From Naumovozyma dairenensis CBS 421 (lineage: Eukaryota; Ascomycota; Saccharomycetes; Saccharomycetales; Saccharomycetaceae): a DNA stretch of 64,000 nt. Positions 39,767-50,800 of the stretch are shown piece by piece (position 1 is the stretch's first letter; every line of letters starts with the position of its first letter). The DNA is taken from positions 533,041 through 597,040 of the forward strand of contig NC_016481.1 of NCBI RefSeq assembly GCF_000227115.2, in the 5' to 3' direction. Made by a program: the position numbers and the translations under genes. The notes under the pieces are model-generated. The model was not told the origin of the DNA. It searched no databases and was given only the letters and a program-made list of their open reading frames with translations.

Positions 39767-40205
39767 CAAACTCGTTGGAAATGATATTGGGGGAGCCCTG
39801 AAACAAGAACTAAATTCCGTTGCTTAAGCCCTTCTTCTGTTAAATTATTTTGCCCTATGCAACACCCGTACATCATAATTTTACAATTACCCTCTTAATT
39901 GTTTACGGGTATTTCAATGGAAAGAGCCAATTGGAAGTTAATCAAATTTCCAAAAAGAAAAAGGAATTGTGGAAGAAGGCTCCCTTTAAAAAAATAGGCT
40001 ATTATATTGTAAAATTTTAGTAACTCCAGCAATTTTTCATTCTTTAGCGTTAGTCCACTGTTCAAGAAACTTTGCCTGATATATTTAAAGTACTCTCTGT
40101 TATGTTTTTTCAAAACCATAAAAATATACGGTGAAGATTATTACAAACTTTTTACATCTATTCTAAGCAAGCTCTCACCAGACTAAATATAATTATTTTT
40201 CCATA

Positions 40206-40439
40206 ATGTCCGACTTAAAAACTCCAGCTGTTGACACTACAGATACTCCAGTAGATAACACAAAAATTGCACAACAAGAAGAAAAACCAAAGCCATGTTG
40301 TGTTTGTAAACCAGAAAAAGAGGAAAGAGATAAGTGTTTATTGTTCAATACTGATGACTCTGACTCATCACTTTCAAGTTGTGAAGAATATATTCAAAAA
40401 TATAAAGCCTGTATGAAAGGCTACGGATTTGAAGTGTAA
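40206..40439 (+). CDS. COX17: Cox17, copper chaperone for cytochrome c oxidase
   Basis: 77 residues (S. cerevisiae 69). The copper-binding CCxC is C31-C32-x-C34 in KPKPCCVCKPEKEERDKC, and the coiled-coil-helix-coiled-coil-helix cysteines are C44, C59 and C69, ending CMKGYGFEV. C59 to C69 has the standard nine residues between. C44 to C59 has 14, where S. cerevisiae has 10, because of a Ser/Asp-rich insertion (TDDSDSSLSS). The C-terminal PSAN of S. cerevisiae is absent. Cox17 works in the intermembrane space, passing copper to Sco1 and Cox11. Divergent from DRS1 as in S. cerevisiae (YLL009C). Confidence 0.96.
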   Translation: MSDLKTPAVDTTDTPVDNTKIAQQEEKPKPCCVCKPEKEERDKCLLFNTDDSDSSLSSCEEYIQKYKACMKGYGFEV

Positions 40440-40676
40440 GTCTCTCAAAGTCCTCTGTTTACGACTCCTGATATTGATGTTAATCTAATGAAAACCAAAA
40501 AGAATATTGTTTACATAAAAACTTAACGATTCCATGAACATATAGTCACGTCTGCAGTGAAATCTATACTTTTAGAGACGCTATAATCCTGTATTTATTA
40601 TATAAATGACTAATGAATAAATTAAAATTACTGTCACTAATTCGTATATAATGTATATAGGTATATAGCGTTTAAT

Positions 40677-43220
40677 CTATCTTCTTTCATTATCGTACTC
40701 AAATCTTCCGGTGAAGGCATCGGCTGCCCAATTCAATAATCTTGTGAAAACTGCAGCATTGGCATTATGATACTTAATAGCATGATCGGAATCTGCAAAG
40801 ACGTGGACATCAAAATTCCTAACTTCATTTACAGTCAACAAATCCAAGAATTTTAATGTATTTTGAAAATGAACATTATCATCACCAGTACCATGCATAA
40901 CTAAGAATCTTTTAACTTCTTTAAATGGTAGAACATCATGAACACTTGATTTGATATAACCTTCAATATTCTCTTGTGGTGTATGCATATAACGTTCAGT
41001 ATAAACAGTATCATATAGTCTCCAATCAGTTACAGGTGCTACTGCCATTCCATATTTGAAAGTTTCTCCCCCATCTCTTTCCAAAACTTTTAATGTCAAA
41101 TAGCCACCGTATGACCATCCAAATAATGAAATCTTTTCTGAGTTAACATATGATTTCGCACTATATTGTTTAGCTGCAGCTATTTGATCGATGGCTTCAA
41201 ATTCACCAAGGTTATCGCGGACTAACGATCTAAACTTCTTACCTTTAAAACCAGTACCTCTGCCATCAACGACTACTACAATAGCACCTAGCTGTGACGC
41301 AACTACCTCATTGAACCCGACAGAAAATGATTCTTGAACTTGTTGAGAGTTAGGTCCACCGTAGGCATAAAAGAATACAGGATAATAATCTTGCAAATCA
41401 GGATTGAAACCATTAGGTAGAATTTCAAATGCATTCGCTATAATGTTATCACCATCATCATCTTTACCCAAATTTAAAAGTTTAACTTTCTTTTGTGGGA
41501 TATCATATTCCGATAAGATTTCCTGTAATTTCTCATTTTTCTCTAAATAATATAATGTTTCACCAATGACATTACCTTCAATTTCTTGATCCCTTTCTTT
41601 TGACCTTAAGTCAATGATCTTTTGATATGGTAACCTAGGGCCTCTGTATGTGAGTAAAGCAAATTTTGATCCAGATGAAAATGAAGCACTATACACACCA
41701 CCATTCTTGACATCACTAACTTGAATAATTTCTTGTGGATTATTCAATTCCACATAAAATAAATGTCTTTGGGTTGAGGATGATTCAATGGTGGCAATAA
41801 AGTAAACACGATTTAATTCAGCATCAAAAGCTAAAGGTCCACTAACCACTTCCCAAGATCCATTAGTCAATACAATAGGTTCATTGGATGTTGCAGGAGA
41901 ATAATAAACTAGATGATTGAAACCATTAATCGGAAAAATATCAATATATCCGTGTTCTGATCTATTATGGGAGCTATCTTTAGGGATAGGCATTGTATTA
42001 TGTGTAATTTCCCACCAACCACCTTCTGATGGATTTTCTCTAACCATTTCAGTTTTCTTCAAATCTGCGTCAATTAATAAAACTTTCAAAATATCTGAAG
42101 ATCTATCAGATATCTTGGCGATTAAACTTTCATTATTGATCCATTTAACTTCAGTAATTAGCACCGGGGATTCGGCATGCATATGCTGCAAATTCACATC
42201 AGTAGGATGACTAGATTGATCGACCAAATTATAAATCCATAAATCGACAGTAGGGTTTGGTGTTCCACTTTTAGGATATTTTATTGGTCTCATCTCAGGG
42301 TAAATATCATCAGGATTCTGAACATAATATGGTATTGTAAATTCTTCTACCTTTGTCTCATCGGTCTTGAAAAATGCTAAATAATCTCCTTTAGGTGACC
42401 ACCATAATGCTCTATCAGTTTCTAGCACTTCTTCTTCATAAACCCAATCTGGTTTACCATTGAAAATACGAGAATTACCATCATCTGTAATTGTTGCGGT
42501 AATCTTACATTCAGCAACTGAATATAGATAAATGTTATTATTTTGAACATAGGCAATATCAATGGAATTTGGTGACCATTGTGCAAGTGCAATGTTATCA
42601 CCTAATTTATGAAATTTCTTCTCTTCTTCTGCGTCTTTATCGTAGATGAAAAATGTACCGAATGAGGAATGTCTCCAATTTTTCTTACTGTTTGTTCTAA
42701 TCAACAGATATTTCAAATCAGGTGAAGCACTAAAATAATCTACTGTTAGATTTTCACCAGAATAACTGAATTGCTTATTTTCTAATAAAGTTTGGGAATA
42801 ATCTTTATCAAATACAGATTTAATAACATAAGAATCGTTAATTGTGGCAACATACAAACCCTTATCATCATGGCTATTGGAATCATCCGAGTTACTGATC
42901 CATTGCAAGGAATGGAAGACTGGTTTGAAAGTCTCATTTTTAATGTTTTCATAAAGAATTTTTGATAGTCCATCTTCAGTGACATTTGGATTCGGTAATT
43001 TGAATTTTCTATGAGGAGGTTGATTTTTCTTATCATTATTGCCGTCATTAGTTAATTTAGGTATATTTTTCAAAAGTAGAATAGTACCCCAAATGAGTAA
43101 GACTAAAATTATGCCTAGTTTTGTCGTTCTATCTAAGAATTGTTTTCTTCTTGCAAAAGCTGCACCATCACCGCCATCATCTTGTAACAATGGCTCACGT
43201 TCGTCCTGATTAACAGACAT
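40677..43220 (-). CDS. DAP2: Dipeptidyl aminopeptidase B, vacuolar
   Basis: 847 residues (S. cerevisiae Dap2 818). A short cytosolic tail of about 33 residues, one signal-anchor helix at about 35-50 (LGIILVLLIWGTILLL), then a lumenal beta-propeller and an S9B alpha/beta-hydrolase domain. Catalytic residues are visible: Ser703 in GWSYGG, Asp in HGTGDDNVHF and His in DSDHAIKYH. Several N-x-S/T sites occur. The tail is the short Dap2 type, not the about 118-residue tail of the Golgi paralog Ste13, so a vacuolar enzyme removing X-Pro or X-Ala dipeptides is likely. Placement beside COX17 is not the S. cerevisiae arrangement (YHR028C), so a junction lies at about 40.5 kb. Confidence 0.9.
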   Translation of the reverse strand: MSVNQDEREPLLQDDGGDGAAFARRKQFLDRTTKLGIILVLLIWGTILLLKNIPKLTNDGNNDKKNQPPHRKFKLPNPNVTEDGLSKILYENIKNETFKPVFHSLQWISNSDDSNSHDDKGLYVATINDSYVIKSVFDKDYSQTLLENKQFSYSGENLTVDYFSASPDLKYLLIRTNSKKNWRHSSFGTFFIYDKDAEEEKKFHKLGDNIALAQWSPNSIDIAYVQNNNIYLYSVAECKITATITDDGNSRIFNGKPDWVYEEEVLETDRALWWSPKGDYLAFFKTDETKVEEFTIPYYVQNPDDIYPEMRPIKYPKSGTPNPTVDLWIYNLVDQSSHPTDVNLQHMHAESPVLITEVKWINNESLIAKISDRSSDILKVLLIDADLKKTEMVRENPSEGGWWEITHNTMPIPKDSSHNRSEHGYIDIFPINGFNHLVYYSPATSNEPIVLTNGSWEVVSGPLAFDAELNRVYFIATIESSSTQRHLFYVELNNPQEIIQVSDVKNGGVYSASFSSGSKFALLTYRGPRLPYQKIIDLRSKERDQEIEGNVIGETLYYLEKNEKLQEILSEYDIPQKKVKLLNLGKDDDGDNIIANAFEILPNGFNPDLQDYYPVFFYAYGGPNSQQVQESFSVGFNEVVASQLGAIVVVVDGRGTGFKGKKFRSLVRDNLGEFEAIDQIAAAKQYSAKSYVNSEKISLFGWSYGGYLTLKVLERDGGETFKYGMAVAPVTDWRLYDTVYTERYMHTPQENIEGYIKSSVHDVLPFKEVKRFLVMHGTGDDNVHFQNTLKFLDLLTVNEVRNFDVHVFADSDHAIKYHNANAAVFTRLLNWAADAFTGRFEYDNERR

Positions 43221-44366
43221 TATAGCAGAAAGAGAGGTATATCAGAGCAATGGCCCTTCTTTGGTATGGTGGCTATGCTTTTGTTAATTTTGCAAATCTC
43301 CCTTCGAAATACGTTTTTGTAATCTATCAGACAACCCTTGGTTCCTTCCAACTTGTAAACTTCGAATTTATGTGTCCGGAGTCCGTCAAGCGAGTTATTT
43401 CAGCTAAAATCCAAGTCTTGAAGAAACTGAAAAAGGGTGTTTAGAGCAACAGTAAAGGAAATCTATGATGTATAATAAGCCTTTAATTAATATGTTGNNN
43501 NNNNNNNNNNNNNNNNNTCAGGGCCCTTTTGTATATGGTTTATACACGCATACAGGGTCTGTGTAACATCATCTAGTTAAAAATGCTTGTACGAATAGTT
43601 GGCTTGGAGTGAGTTGAATATAAAACACTAACATAGAGCTTTTAATTAAATTCTGACACAGAATTTCCCTGGATGACCTTTCCTATTCATATAGTTATCA
43701 TTTTCGTGGTAAAAAAACGAGATGGACATTAACATGATAAATGAGATATTTTATCAACTACAGGTAATGGTGAGGAATTTTACATGGAGCACGAAGTCAT
43801 AGTTCTTTACAAACAGCACTATTTAATCCAACTAATTTTGTTCATGCAAATTCTACCAAGTAGGATTGAGGATATTTTGATTCTTTAGTATTCCTAAGTC
43901 CTTCAGTTCAAAGCGAATGAATAACCTCTTTGCAATCCTAATGGAAATATGTCTTTTCTTTGTAACTTAAATAAAAAGGATCAAAACCGTTCTTGAGAAC
44001 TTAGCTTATGTGGATAGGACCGCTGAGAAATAAACGTCGAATTATTATAAAACCATGAAGCCAATGATTTTTTCAAGCGTTCCAAAATATTGTCATATTT
44101 CTTGTAAAGAATGTTTGAAAAAGCTTGCTCAAATTTATCTTTCATAATTGCTCAACTTTGGTATTTTATAGAATCCAAAGGAATTGGTAAAAATGGTGAC
44201 ATGATAATAACAATAATATAATAAGAATATGTAAGAGATATTAAAATATATATGTAAGTTAATAGAAAAAAACAAAGAAAGAAATCACATCAAATGAAAG
44301 GAGATGTTTTAATTATACTATTTATATGTTTTAATCTAATTCTTCCAGTTTTTCCAGTTTGTTCAC
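43221..44366. other. Intergenic region between DAP2 and POT1 with a 20-base gap
   Basis: Bases 43498-43517 are N. A 64-residue frame at 43250-43444 directly upstream of DAP2 has no recognisable features and overlaps its promoter. Nothing else supported. The 850 bp beyond POT1's stop are AT-rich. Confidence 0.5.
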
Positions 44367-45599
44367 TTATTCTTTCACAAAGACTGCCGCCGCTCCCATA
44401 CCTGTTCCAATACACATACTGACTACACCGACTTGACCCTTTTCCATTTCATTTAGTAGTGTAGCAATTTGTCTTGTCCCAGTACAACCTAATGGATGGC
44501 CCAAGGCTATGGCACCACCATTGGGATTAACTTTATTTAAATCAATATCCAATTTTTTGATACAATACAAAGCTTGAGCAGCAAAAGCTTCATTAATTTC
44601 GAAAACGTCAATACTTTCAATCTTCAAATTAATACTTTTCAAAACCTTTGGAATAGCATAAGCAGGTCCAACACCCATAATTTCTGGTGGAACACCGACA
44701 GATTGGAAAGCTAAATACCTACCTACGATAGGTAATCCCAATTGCTTTGCCACTGATCTTCTCGTTAAAAGAACGCCAGAGACACCGTCTGACACTTGCG
44801 AAGAATTACCGGCATGAGTGGTTCCCTTATCTTTGATGAAGGCGGGCTTAATTTTGCCTAAACTTTCAGCAGTAACATTAGCTCTTGGGCCTTCATCAGT
44901 ATCAACGACTTTCCCATCGGGTAGACTGATTGGTACGATTTCATTTTTAAATTTACCCTTTGAAATTGCGTCTTCTGCCTTTTGATACGATCTAGCAGCG
45001 AATTCATCTTGTTGTTCTCTACCAACTTTAAAATTGGAGGAAACATTCTCATTTGTAATACCCATAGGGATCAAACATTTCTTTGCATCTTTATTAACTT
45101 TCAATTCATCAGAGACAGTACCCAAGGGATTAATATTCATATAATTTTTGGTCATTGATTCGACACCTAATGCTAATCCAATATCAATTTGACCCACTTT
45201 AATCTTGTTGGCTATATCATTAACTGCAGTCAAACCGGAGGAACATTGCCTATTTAAAGCCATAAATGGTACAGAGTAGGGAATTCCGGAAGCAAGACAA
45301 GCAGCTCTATGTTCAGTAGCACCTGCACCATGATTTAAGACGTTACCGCATGTGATTTCGTCGATTAAATCTAGGTGGTTACTTAATGAATCAGGTAATC
45401 TTTTAATGAGTTCTAAAAGAAATTGGTATAGCAGGTAATCTGTGTTGACGTCTTTGAAGGAACCTTTGAACCCCTTTGCAATGGCTGATCTGTAAGCAGA
45501 GACGATGACTATATCATCTGGTCTTGTTTCCGTTAGTAATGATGAGTCATCGTTTCCTCCTAAGAGATGAGATTTAATGGATTGCAATCTTTCTGACAT
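44367..45599 (-). CDS. POT1: 3-ketoacyl-CoA thiolase, peroxisomal
   Basis: 410 residues (S. cerevisiae Pot1 417). The N-terminal RLQSIKSHL (residues 4-12) is a PTS2 signal of the form R-L-x5-H-L, so import by Pex7 is expected. The nucleophile is C119 in NRQCSSG; the other thiolase motifs NEAFAAQA, GGAIALGHPLGCTG and CIGTGMGAA are complete. It catalyses the last step of fatty acid beta-oxidation. An oleate response element is found upstream. DAP2 and POT1 are not neighbours in S. cerevisiae (POT1 is YIL160C). Confidence 0.98.
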   Translation of the reverse strand: MSERLQSIKSHLLGGNDDSSLLTETRPDDIVIVSAYRSAIAKGFKGSFKDVNTDYLLYQFLLELIKRLPDSLSNHLDLIDEITCGNVLNHGAGATEHRAACLASGIPYSVPFMALNRQCSSGLTAVNDIANKIKVGQIDIGLALGVESMTKNYMNINPLGTVSDELKVNKDAKKCLIPMGITNENVSSNFKVGREQQDEFAARSYQKAEDAISKGKFKNEIVPISLPDGKVVDTDEGPRANVTAESLGKIKPAFIKDKGTTHAGNSSQVSDGVSGVLLTRRSVAKQLGLPIVGRYLAFQSVGVPPEIMGVGPAYAIPKVLKSINLKIESIDVFEINEAFAAQALYCIKKLDIDLNKVNPNGGAIALGHPLGCTGTRQIATLLNEMEKGQVGVVSMCIGTGMGAAAVFVKE

Positions 45600-45891
45600 T
45601 GGTAAGTGTTTCTATAGTTAATTCAATGTATATCTGTTTAGAGTATATGGTATAATATATACAGCAATAGAGGAAGAGGGAAAGTATTATTGAATGAAAT
45701 GCAAAAAGAAGGAATCAATGAATCAGAACTGTCCCTTTATATAGGTAACCTTGTCGCAACTAATACAATACCCCATCTAATCTATCTATTCAGATTTGGA
45801 GATTAGTAACTTCCAGTAGCCAGGCGCCCTGTATCATATAGACTACATACTAGAACTGCATTGTAATTGCAATACATTGGGAACGTTATAA

Positions 45892-45908
45892 TGTGTGTGT
45901 GTGTGTGT
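45892..45908. repeat. TG dinucleotide microsatellite
   Basis: About 8.5 TG units in the POT1 promoter region. Confidence 0.9.
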
Positions 45909-45931
45909 ACGCCGTTCAACTGGCCCCCACA

Positions 45932-45954
45932 CGGAGTTAACTCCTGTTTAGCCG
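45932..45954 (-). promoter_or_regulatory. Oleate response element (Oaf1/Pip2) upstream of POT1
   Basis: CGG-AGT-TAA, an 11-base spacer, then CCG fits the ORE consensus CGGN3TNA-N8-12-CCG exactly, about 335 bp before the POT1 ATG. The only gene it can serve on that side is POT1, a classic oleate-induced gene. Confidence 0.75.
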
Positions 45955-46142
45955 GTCACCACATCTCATCATGCCGCGGAGTCCAGATTTACGTTACTCG
46001 TATCTTAACATACGGATACTTTTAGTTCGTTTGATGGGTGACACAATTACATTTAATATACTTGGTATATAAAGTAAAGAATCGATGAAGTATTCATTGG
46101 AATATGTTCTTAATTAGTTATGATATATATTGTCTTATATGT

Positions 46143-46454
46143 TTATAACAATGTGCTATCAGTGGTGTTGACATAGGTTTGTTTTACAGAGAGAGGTAAA
46201 TCAAATCCTATATCCATTTTTTGAAGATTGCCCAACACCTCACCAAATGTTGGGATAACACCCTTTTTGTCTTCCAGGTGTTTGTTGTTTTCCTCCCAAA
46301 CTTCCTCAAATATAGTCTTCAACTCCCCCTCGTATTCTGCCAACTCATTAAGCCCCACTGACTCGTCTTTCCAATGGAGCTGCCCGTTAAGAGTGCCAGT
46401 GCGAGCGGACACACATAATATTGAAATTGATAAAGCTGTTATTAGTTTCATCAT
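46143..46454 (-). CDS. Small putative secreted protein, unrecognised
   Basis: 103 residues. Two ATGs (46454, 46451) start a clear signal peptide MMKLITALSISILCVSA with cleavage predicted after VSA or nearby. The mature about 85 residues are acidic, with no Cys and one N-x-T site near the C-terminus (NTTDST). No family recognised. The first 44 codons and the 200 bp before them occur again as an inverted copy at 54458-54774. The promoter holds long TTTC/GAAA tracts. A secreted role is inferred only from the signal peptide. Confidence 0.6.
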   Translation of the reverse strand: MMKLITALSISILCVSARTGTLNGQLHWKDESVGLNELAEYEGELKTIFEEVWEENNKHLEDKKGVIPTFGEVLGNLQKMDIGFDLPLSVKQTYVNTTDSTLL

Positions 46455-46660
46455 TGCTGTTCTATACTTTAGTAATTGATTATTTATTGCTTCTATTTCT
46501 TTTGCCTGGAATGGAAAAATAGTAACCTTTTGATAAAAGAAGCGAAAAAGAAATTAAAAAATGAAAAAGAAAGAGAGAAAGAAAGTTGAAGAAAATGAAA
46601 AATGTATAATTTATTCATTGCAATTTATATCGCAAGATATTTTCATTTTTTCAGTTTTGT
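46324..46660 (-). repeat. Inverted duplication flanking UBA1, copy 1
   Basis: Nearly identical in reverse orientation to 54458-54774. It covers the 5' part of the secreted-protein gene and about 200 bp of its promoter. Copy 2 lacks a segment of about 20 bp in a TTTC-rich tract and one base in the coding part. Copy 2 ends at a gap, so the true extent is unknown. Confidence 0.9.
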
Positions 46661-46929
46661 ATTTCTTTTTTGGAAAATACATCGTCCCACCTTTTACGAT
46701 AATGCTATGAACCCAACCATTTCCATAAATAGTTAAATATTTTTTGTATTTTAATTATTGTGCTTTGTAGTTGTTATGGGTTTTCATATTGCCTGTGCAG
46801 TCATATATAGTTTGTGTCATATATAGTTTGAATCTGTTTGGCCGTCACTGAAAGCGGGTCATCTTATATCCAGGTGCTGCATGCTAGTGTTTTCTACGTT
46901 GTTCTGTTGTATCACCGTTAAGATAAAGC

Positions 46930-47193
46930 GTGGAACATTTAACAGACCTAAAAAACGCTGGAATTCCAGCTTTCTACCTCTTGAGAGACAGTAAATCAAG
47001 TTTATTCTACGATTTTCTTTCAGAAAACAACTTAATGAAGATCATTCCTAAAATTAATACCAGTTTTAATCAGCAATGTGTATCAATATTACCAAGGTTT
47101 ATTCGTGCTATGCTAAAGAATTTTATGAAATTTACGATAAGTATTTTGAAGTACGAAACCATAAATAGCTTCATAAATGTTCCATCGAGATAA
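46930..47193 (+). pseudogene. Short open frame without ATG start, possible relic
   Basis: 88 codons open from 46930 (GTG) to the stop at 47191, with the first ATG at 47035. The composition (IPAFYLLRDSKSSLFYDFLSEN) is protein-like but no family is recognised. It lies between the secreted-protein gene and UBA1. It may be a gene fragment or chance. Confidence 0.2.
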
Positions 47194-47704
47194 CTGGGGG
47201 CTGTAAATCTATGACACTAACATGACGAACAAGTCCTAGGTACTCTGAAGCATTAATGGAACAAAAAATGAGTCTTCCAAACTTGTAAATAAAAACTTGG
47301 TATCCGATGAACTACATTTTATAGTATATATATTCTTTACAAGATGTAGACAGTGGCCATGTTTTGTGTAGATTCTATCATTAAAGTCCGTCTGTGGCTT
47401 TACGTGCAGAATTTTACTAGACCCCTATTTCCTGTAACTGTTGTTTGAGTAAGGGTTAAAATTGTTCAACAGATTATAGTAAATATAAAGAAAATTGTGG
47501 TTTGGGTCAAATATACATTTTAGGAGGAAAAGAAAGCGATAATAGAATTTTCTTTTAATATTTCTCGGCCCCCTGTCCCAGTGTTTCCCAACCTTATAGG
47601 GTTTTTGAAGAAAATTAAAAATAAGTGAAAACACATTAACAGAATGCATGGGCGGGCTACTTCAAGCACCGAAGGTCAGGCCCATATGAAAAGGATGTTT
47701 TTTC

Positions 47705-47713
47705 GGTGGCAAA
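47705..47713 (+). promoter_or_regulatory. PACE site (Rpn4) upstream of UBA1
   Basis: Exact GGTGGCAAA on the gene strand, 131 bp before the UBA1 ATG, identical to the site upstream of PRE3. Confidence 0.8.
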
Positions 47714-47843
47714 AACTATCAAAAATTAATAAATTATTAACAAAAGAACAAAACTTACATAAGAAAAAAGTTAGAAACGTTTTAATTGATTTTATTTTCA
47801 AGCTGAAAAGTAAAGATATACCAACCAAAGCACAGGAGAAAAT

Positions 47844-50800
47844 ATGACTAACAAGATCGGAGAAGTTGATGAGAGTCTTTACTCTCGTCAATTATATGTC
47901 TTAGGTAAAGAGGCCATGTTAAAAATGCAACTTTCTAACGTCTTAATTATAGGATTGAAAGGGTTAGGTATAGAAATTGCTAAGAATGTTACTTTAGCTG
48001 GTGTTAAATCTTTAACCATTTATGATCCAGCTTTAGTAGCCATTGAAGATTTATCATCGCAATTTTTCCTAACTGAATCAGACGTTGGAAAACCAAGAGA
48101 TCAAGCGTCTAAAGCTAAATTGGCAGAATTAAATTCTTACGTCCCAATCAATATTCTACAATCAATAGATAATGAAGAATCTTTAAAAGAGTTTCAAGTC
48201 ATTGTTGCCACTGATACGGTGAATTTAGAAGATAAAGTTAAATTGAATGAATTTTGCCATCCCCTAGGAATTAAATTCATTTCCACAGAAACAAGAGGGT
48301 TGTTTGGTAATGTATTCACTGATTTTGGTGATGAATTCACAATCTTGGACCCAACTGGTGAAGAACCACGTACGGGTATGGTCTCTGATATCGAATCTGA
48401 TGGAACCGTTACTATGTTGGACGATAATAGACATGGGCTAGAAGATGGTAATTATGTTAAATTCTCTGAAGTACAAGGTTTAGAAAAATTGAACGATGGC
48501 TCGTTATTTAAGGTTGAAGTGCTAGGCCCTTTCGCTTTTAAGATTGGCTCTGTAGCTGAATTTGGCCAATATAAAAAGGGCGGTATTTTCACTGAAGTTA
48601 AAGTTCCACAAAAAACTTCTTTCAAGACTTTACAACAATCCTTGGATGATCCAGAATTTGTATTTGCAGATTACGCCAAATTTGATAGAACTCCACAATT
48701 ACATCTGGGTTTCCAGGCCTTACATCAATTCGCTGTTAGGCACCAAGGCCAGTTACCTAGACCAATGAATGAAGAAGATGCAAATGAACTAGTTAAATTA
48801 GTCACAGATCTATCTGCTCAAGAGCCAAGTATCTTAGGCGGCGCAGATGCTGAAATAAACGATAAATTAATCAAAGAATTAGCTTATCAGGCAAGAGGTG
48901 ATATTCCAGGTATCATTGCATTTTTTGGTGGGTTAGTTGCACAAGAAGTATTGAAAGCTTGTTCTGGTAAATTTTCTCCATTGAAACAATTCATGTATTT
49001 TGACTCTTTAGAATCTCTACCAGATCCAAAAGAATTCCCAAGAACAGAAGAAACCACAAAACCTTTAAATTCTCGTTATGACAATCAAATTGCTGTTTTC
49101 GGTATTGATTTCCAAAAGAAGGTTGCCAATTCTAAAGTTTTTCTTGTTGGCTCAGGAGCCATCGGTTGTGAAATGCTTAAAAATTGGGCTCTTATGGGTC
49201 TTGGCTCGGGATTAGAAGGTCATATTGTGGTAACCGATAATGATTCTATTGAAAAATCGAACTTGAATCGTCAATTTTTGTTCAGACCTAAAGATGTGGG
49301 TAGAAACAAATCTGAAGTTGCTGCAGACGCAGTTGTTGCAATGAATCCAGATTTACTAAATAAAGTTGAACCAAAGATTGATAAAGTTGGACCTGAAACA
49401 GAAAACATCTTCAATGATTCATTCTGGCAAAATCTAGACTTTGTTACAAACGCATTAGATAATGTTGATGCCCGTACGTATGTTGATCGTCGTTGTGTCT
49501 TCTATAGAAAACCCCTTTTAGAATCTGGTACTTTAGGTACTAAAGGTAATACGCAAGTTGTTATTCCTGGTTTAACAGAGTCTTATTCTTCTTCAAGAGA
49601 TCCACCGGAAAAATCTATCCCACTTTGTACTCTACGTTCATTCCCAAATAAAATTGATCATACTATCGCATGGGCTAAATCATTATTCCAAGGTTATTTT
49701 GCTGATTCTGCTGAAAATGCTAATGTATATCTGTCGCAACCAAACTTCATTGAACAATCAATGAAACAAAGTGGTGATGTTAAAGGAACTTTGGAATCAA
49801 TTGCTGATTCTTTGAATAATAGACCCTCTAATTTCGATGATTGTATTCAATGGGCGAGATTAGAGTTTGAAAAGAAATTCAATCATGATATTAAGCAATT
49901 ATTATATAATTTCCCTAAGGATGCTAAGACATCAAATGGTGAACCATTTTGGTCAGGTGCTAAACGCGCACCAACTCCATTGGAATTTGATATTGATAAT
50001 GATGATCATTTCCATTTTGTCGTCGGTGCTGCCAATCTACGTGCATTCAACTATGGACTACCTGATGAAGGCACCAACCCAGATGTCGAACATTATAAAG
50101 AGGTCATATCTTCCATGATAATTCCGGATTTCACACCAAATGCTAATTTGAAGATTCAAGTTAATGATGAAGATCCAGATCCAAACGCTAATAATGATGT
50201 TGGTGACGAATTGGACATGTTAGCTTCTTCACTCCCTAAACCTTCTACTTTAACTGGATTTTCAATGAAGCCTGTTGAATTTGAAAAAGATGATGATACC
50301 AATCATCATATTGAATTCATTACAGCCTGTTCTAATTGTAGGGCTCAAAACTATTTCATTGAAGTTGCCGACCGTCAGAAGACTAAATTTATTGCAGGTC
50401 GTATTATTCCAGCAATTGCCACAACAACATCGCTAGTTACCGGATTAGTTAACTTAGAACTTTATAAGGTCGTTTATGGTTGCGAAGATATTGAACAATA
50501 TAAAAACGGGTTTGTCAATTTAGCGTTACCATTTTTCGGATTTTCTGAACCTATTGCATCACCAAAAGCCAAATATAATGATGTTACTTACGACAAGATT
50601 TGGGATAGATTTGATATACAAGGAGACATTCGATTGAGTGATTTAATAGCGCATTTTGAAAAAAAGGAAGGACTAGAGATAACAATGTTATCATATGGTG
50701 TTTCCTTGCTTTATGCGTCATTTTTCCCTCCAAAGAAATTAAAGGAAAGGTTAAATTTACCAATAACAGAATTAGTTAAATTGATCACAAAGGCAGATTT

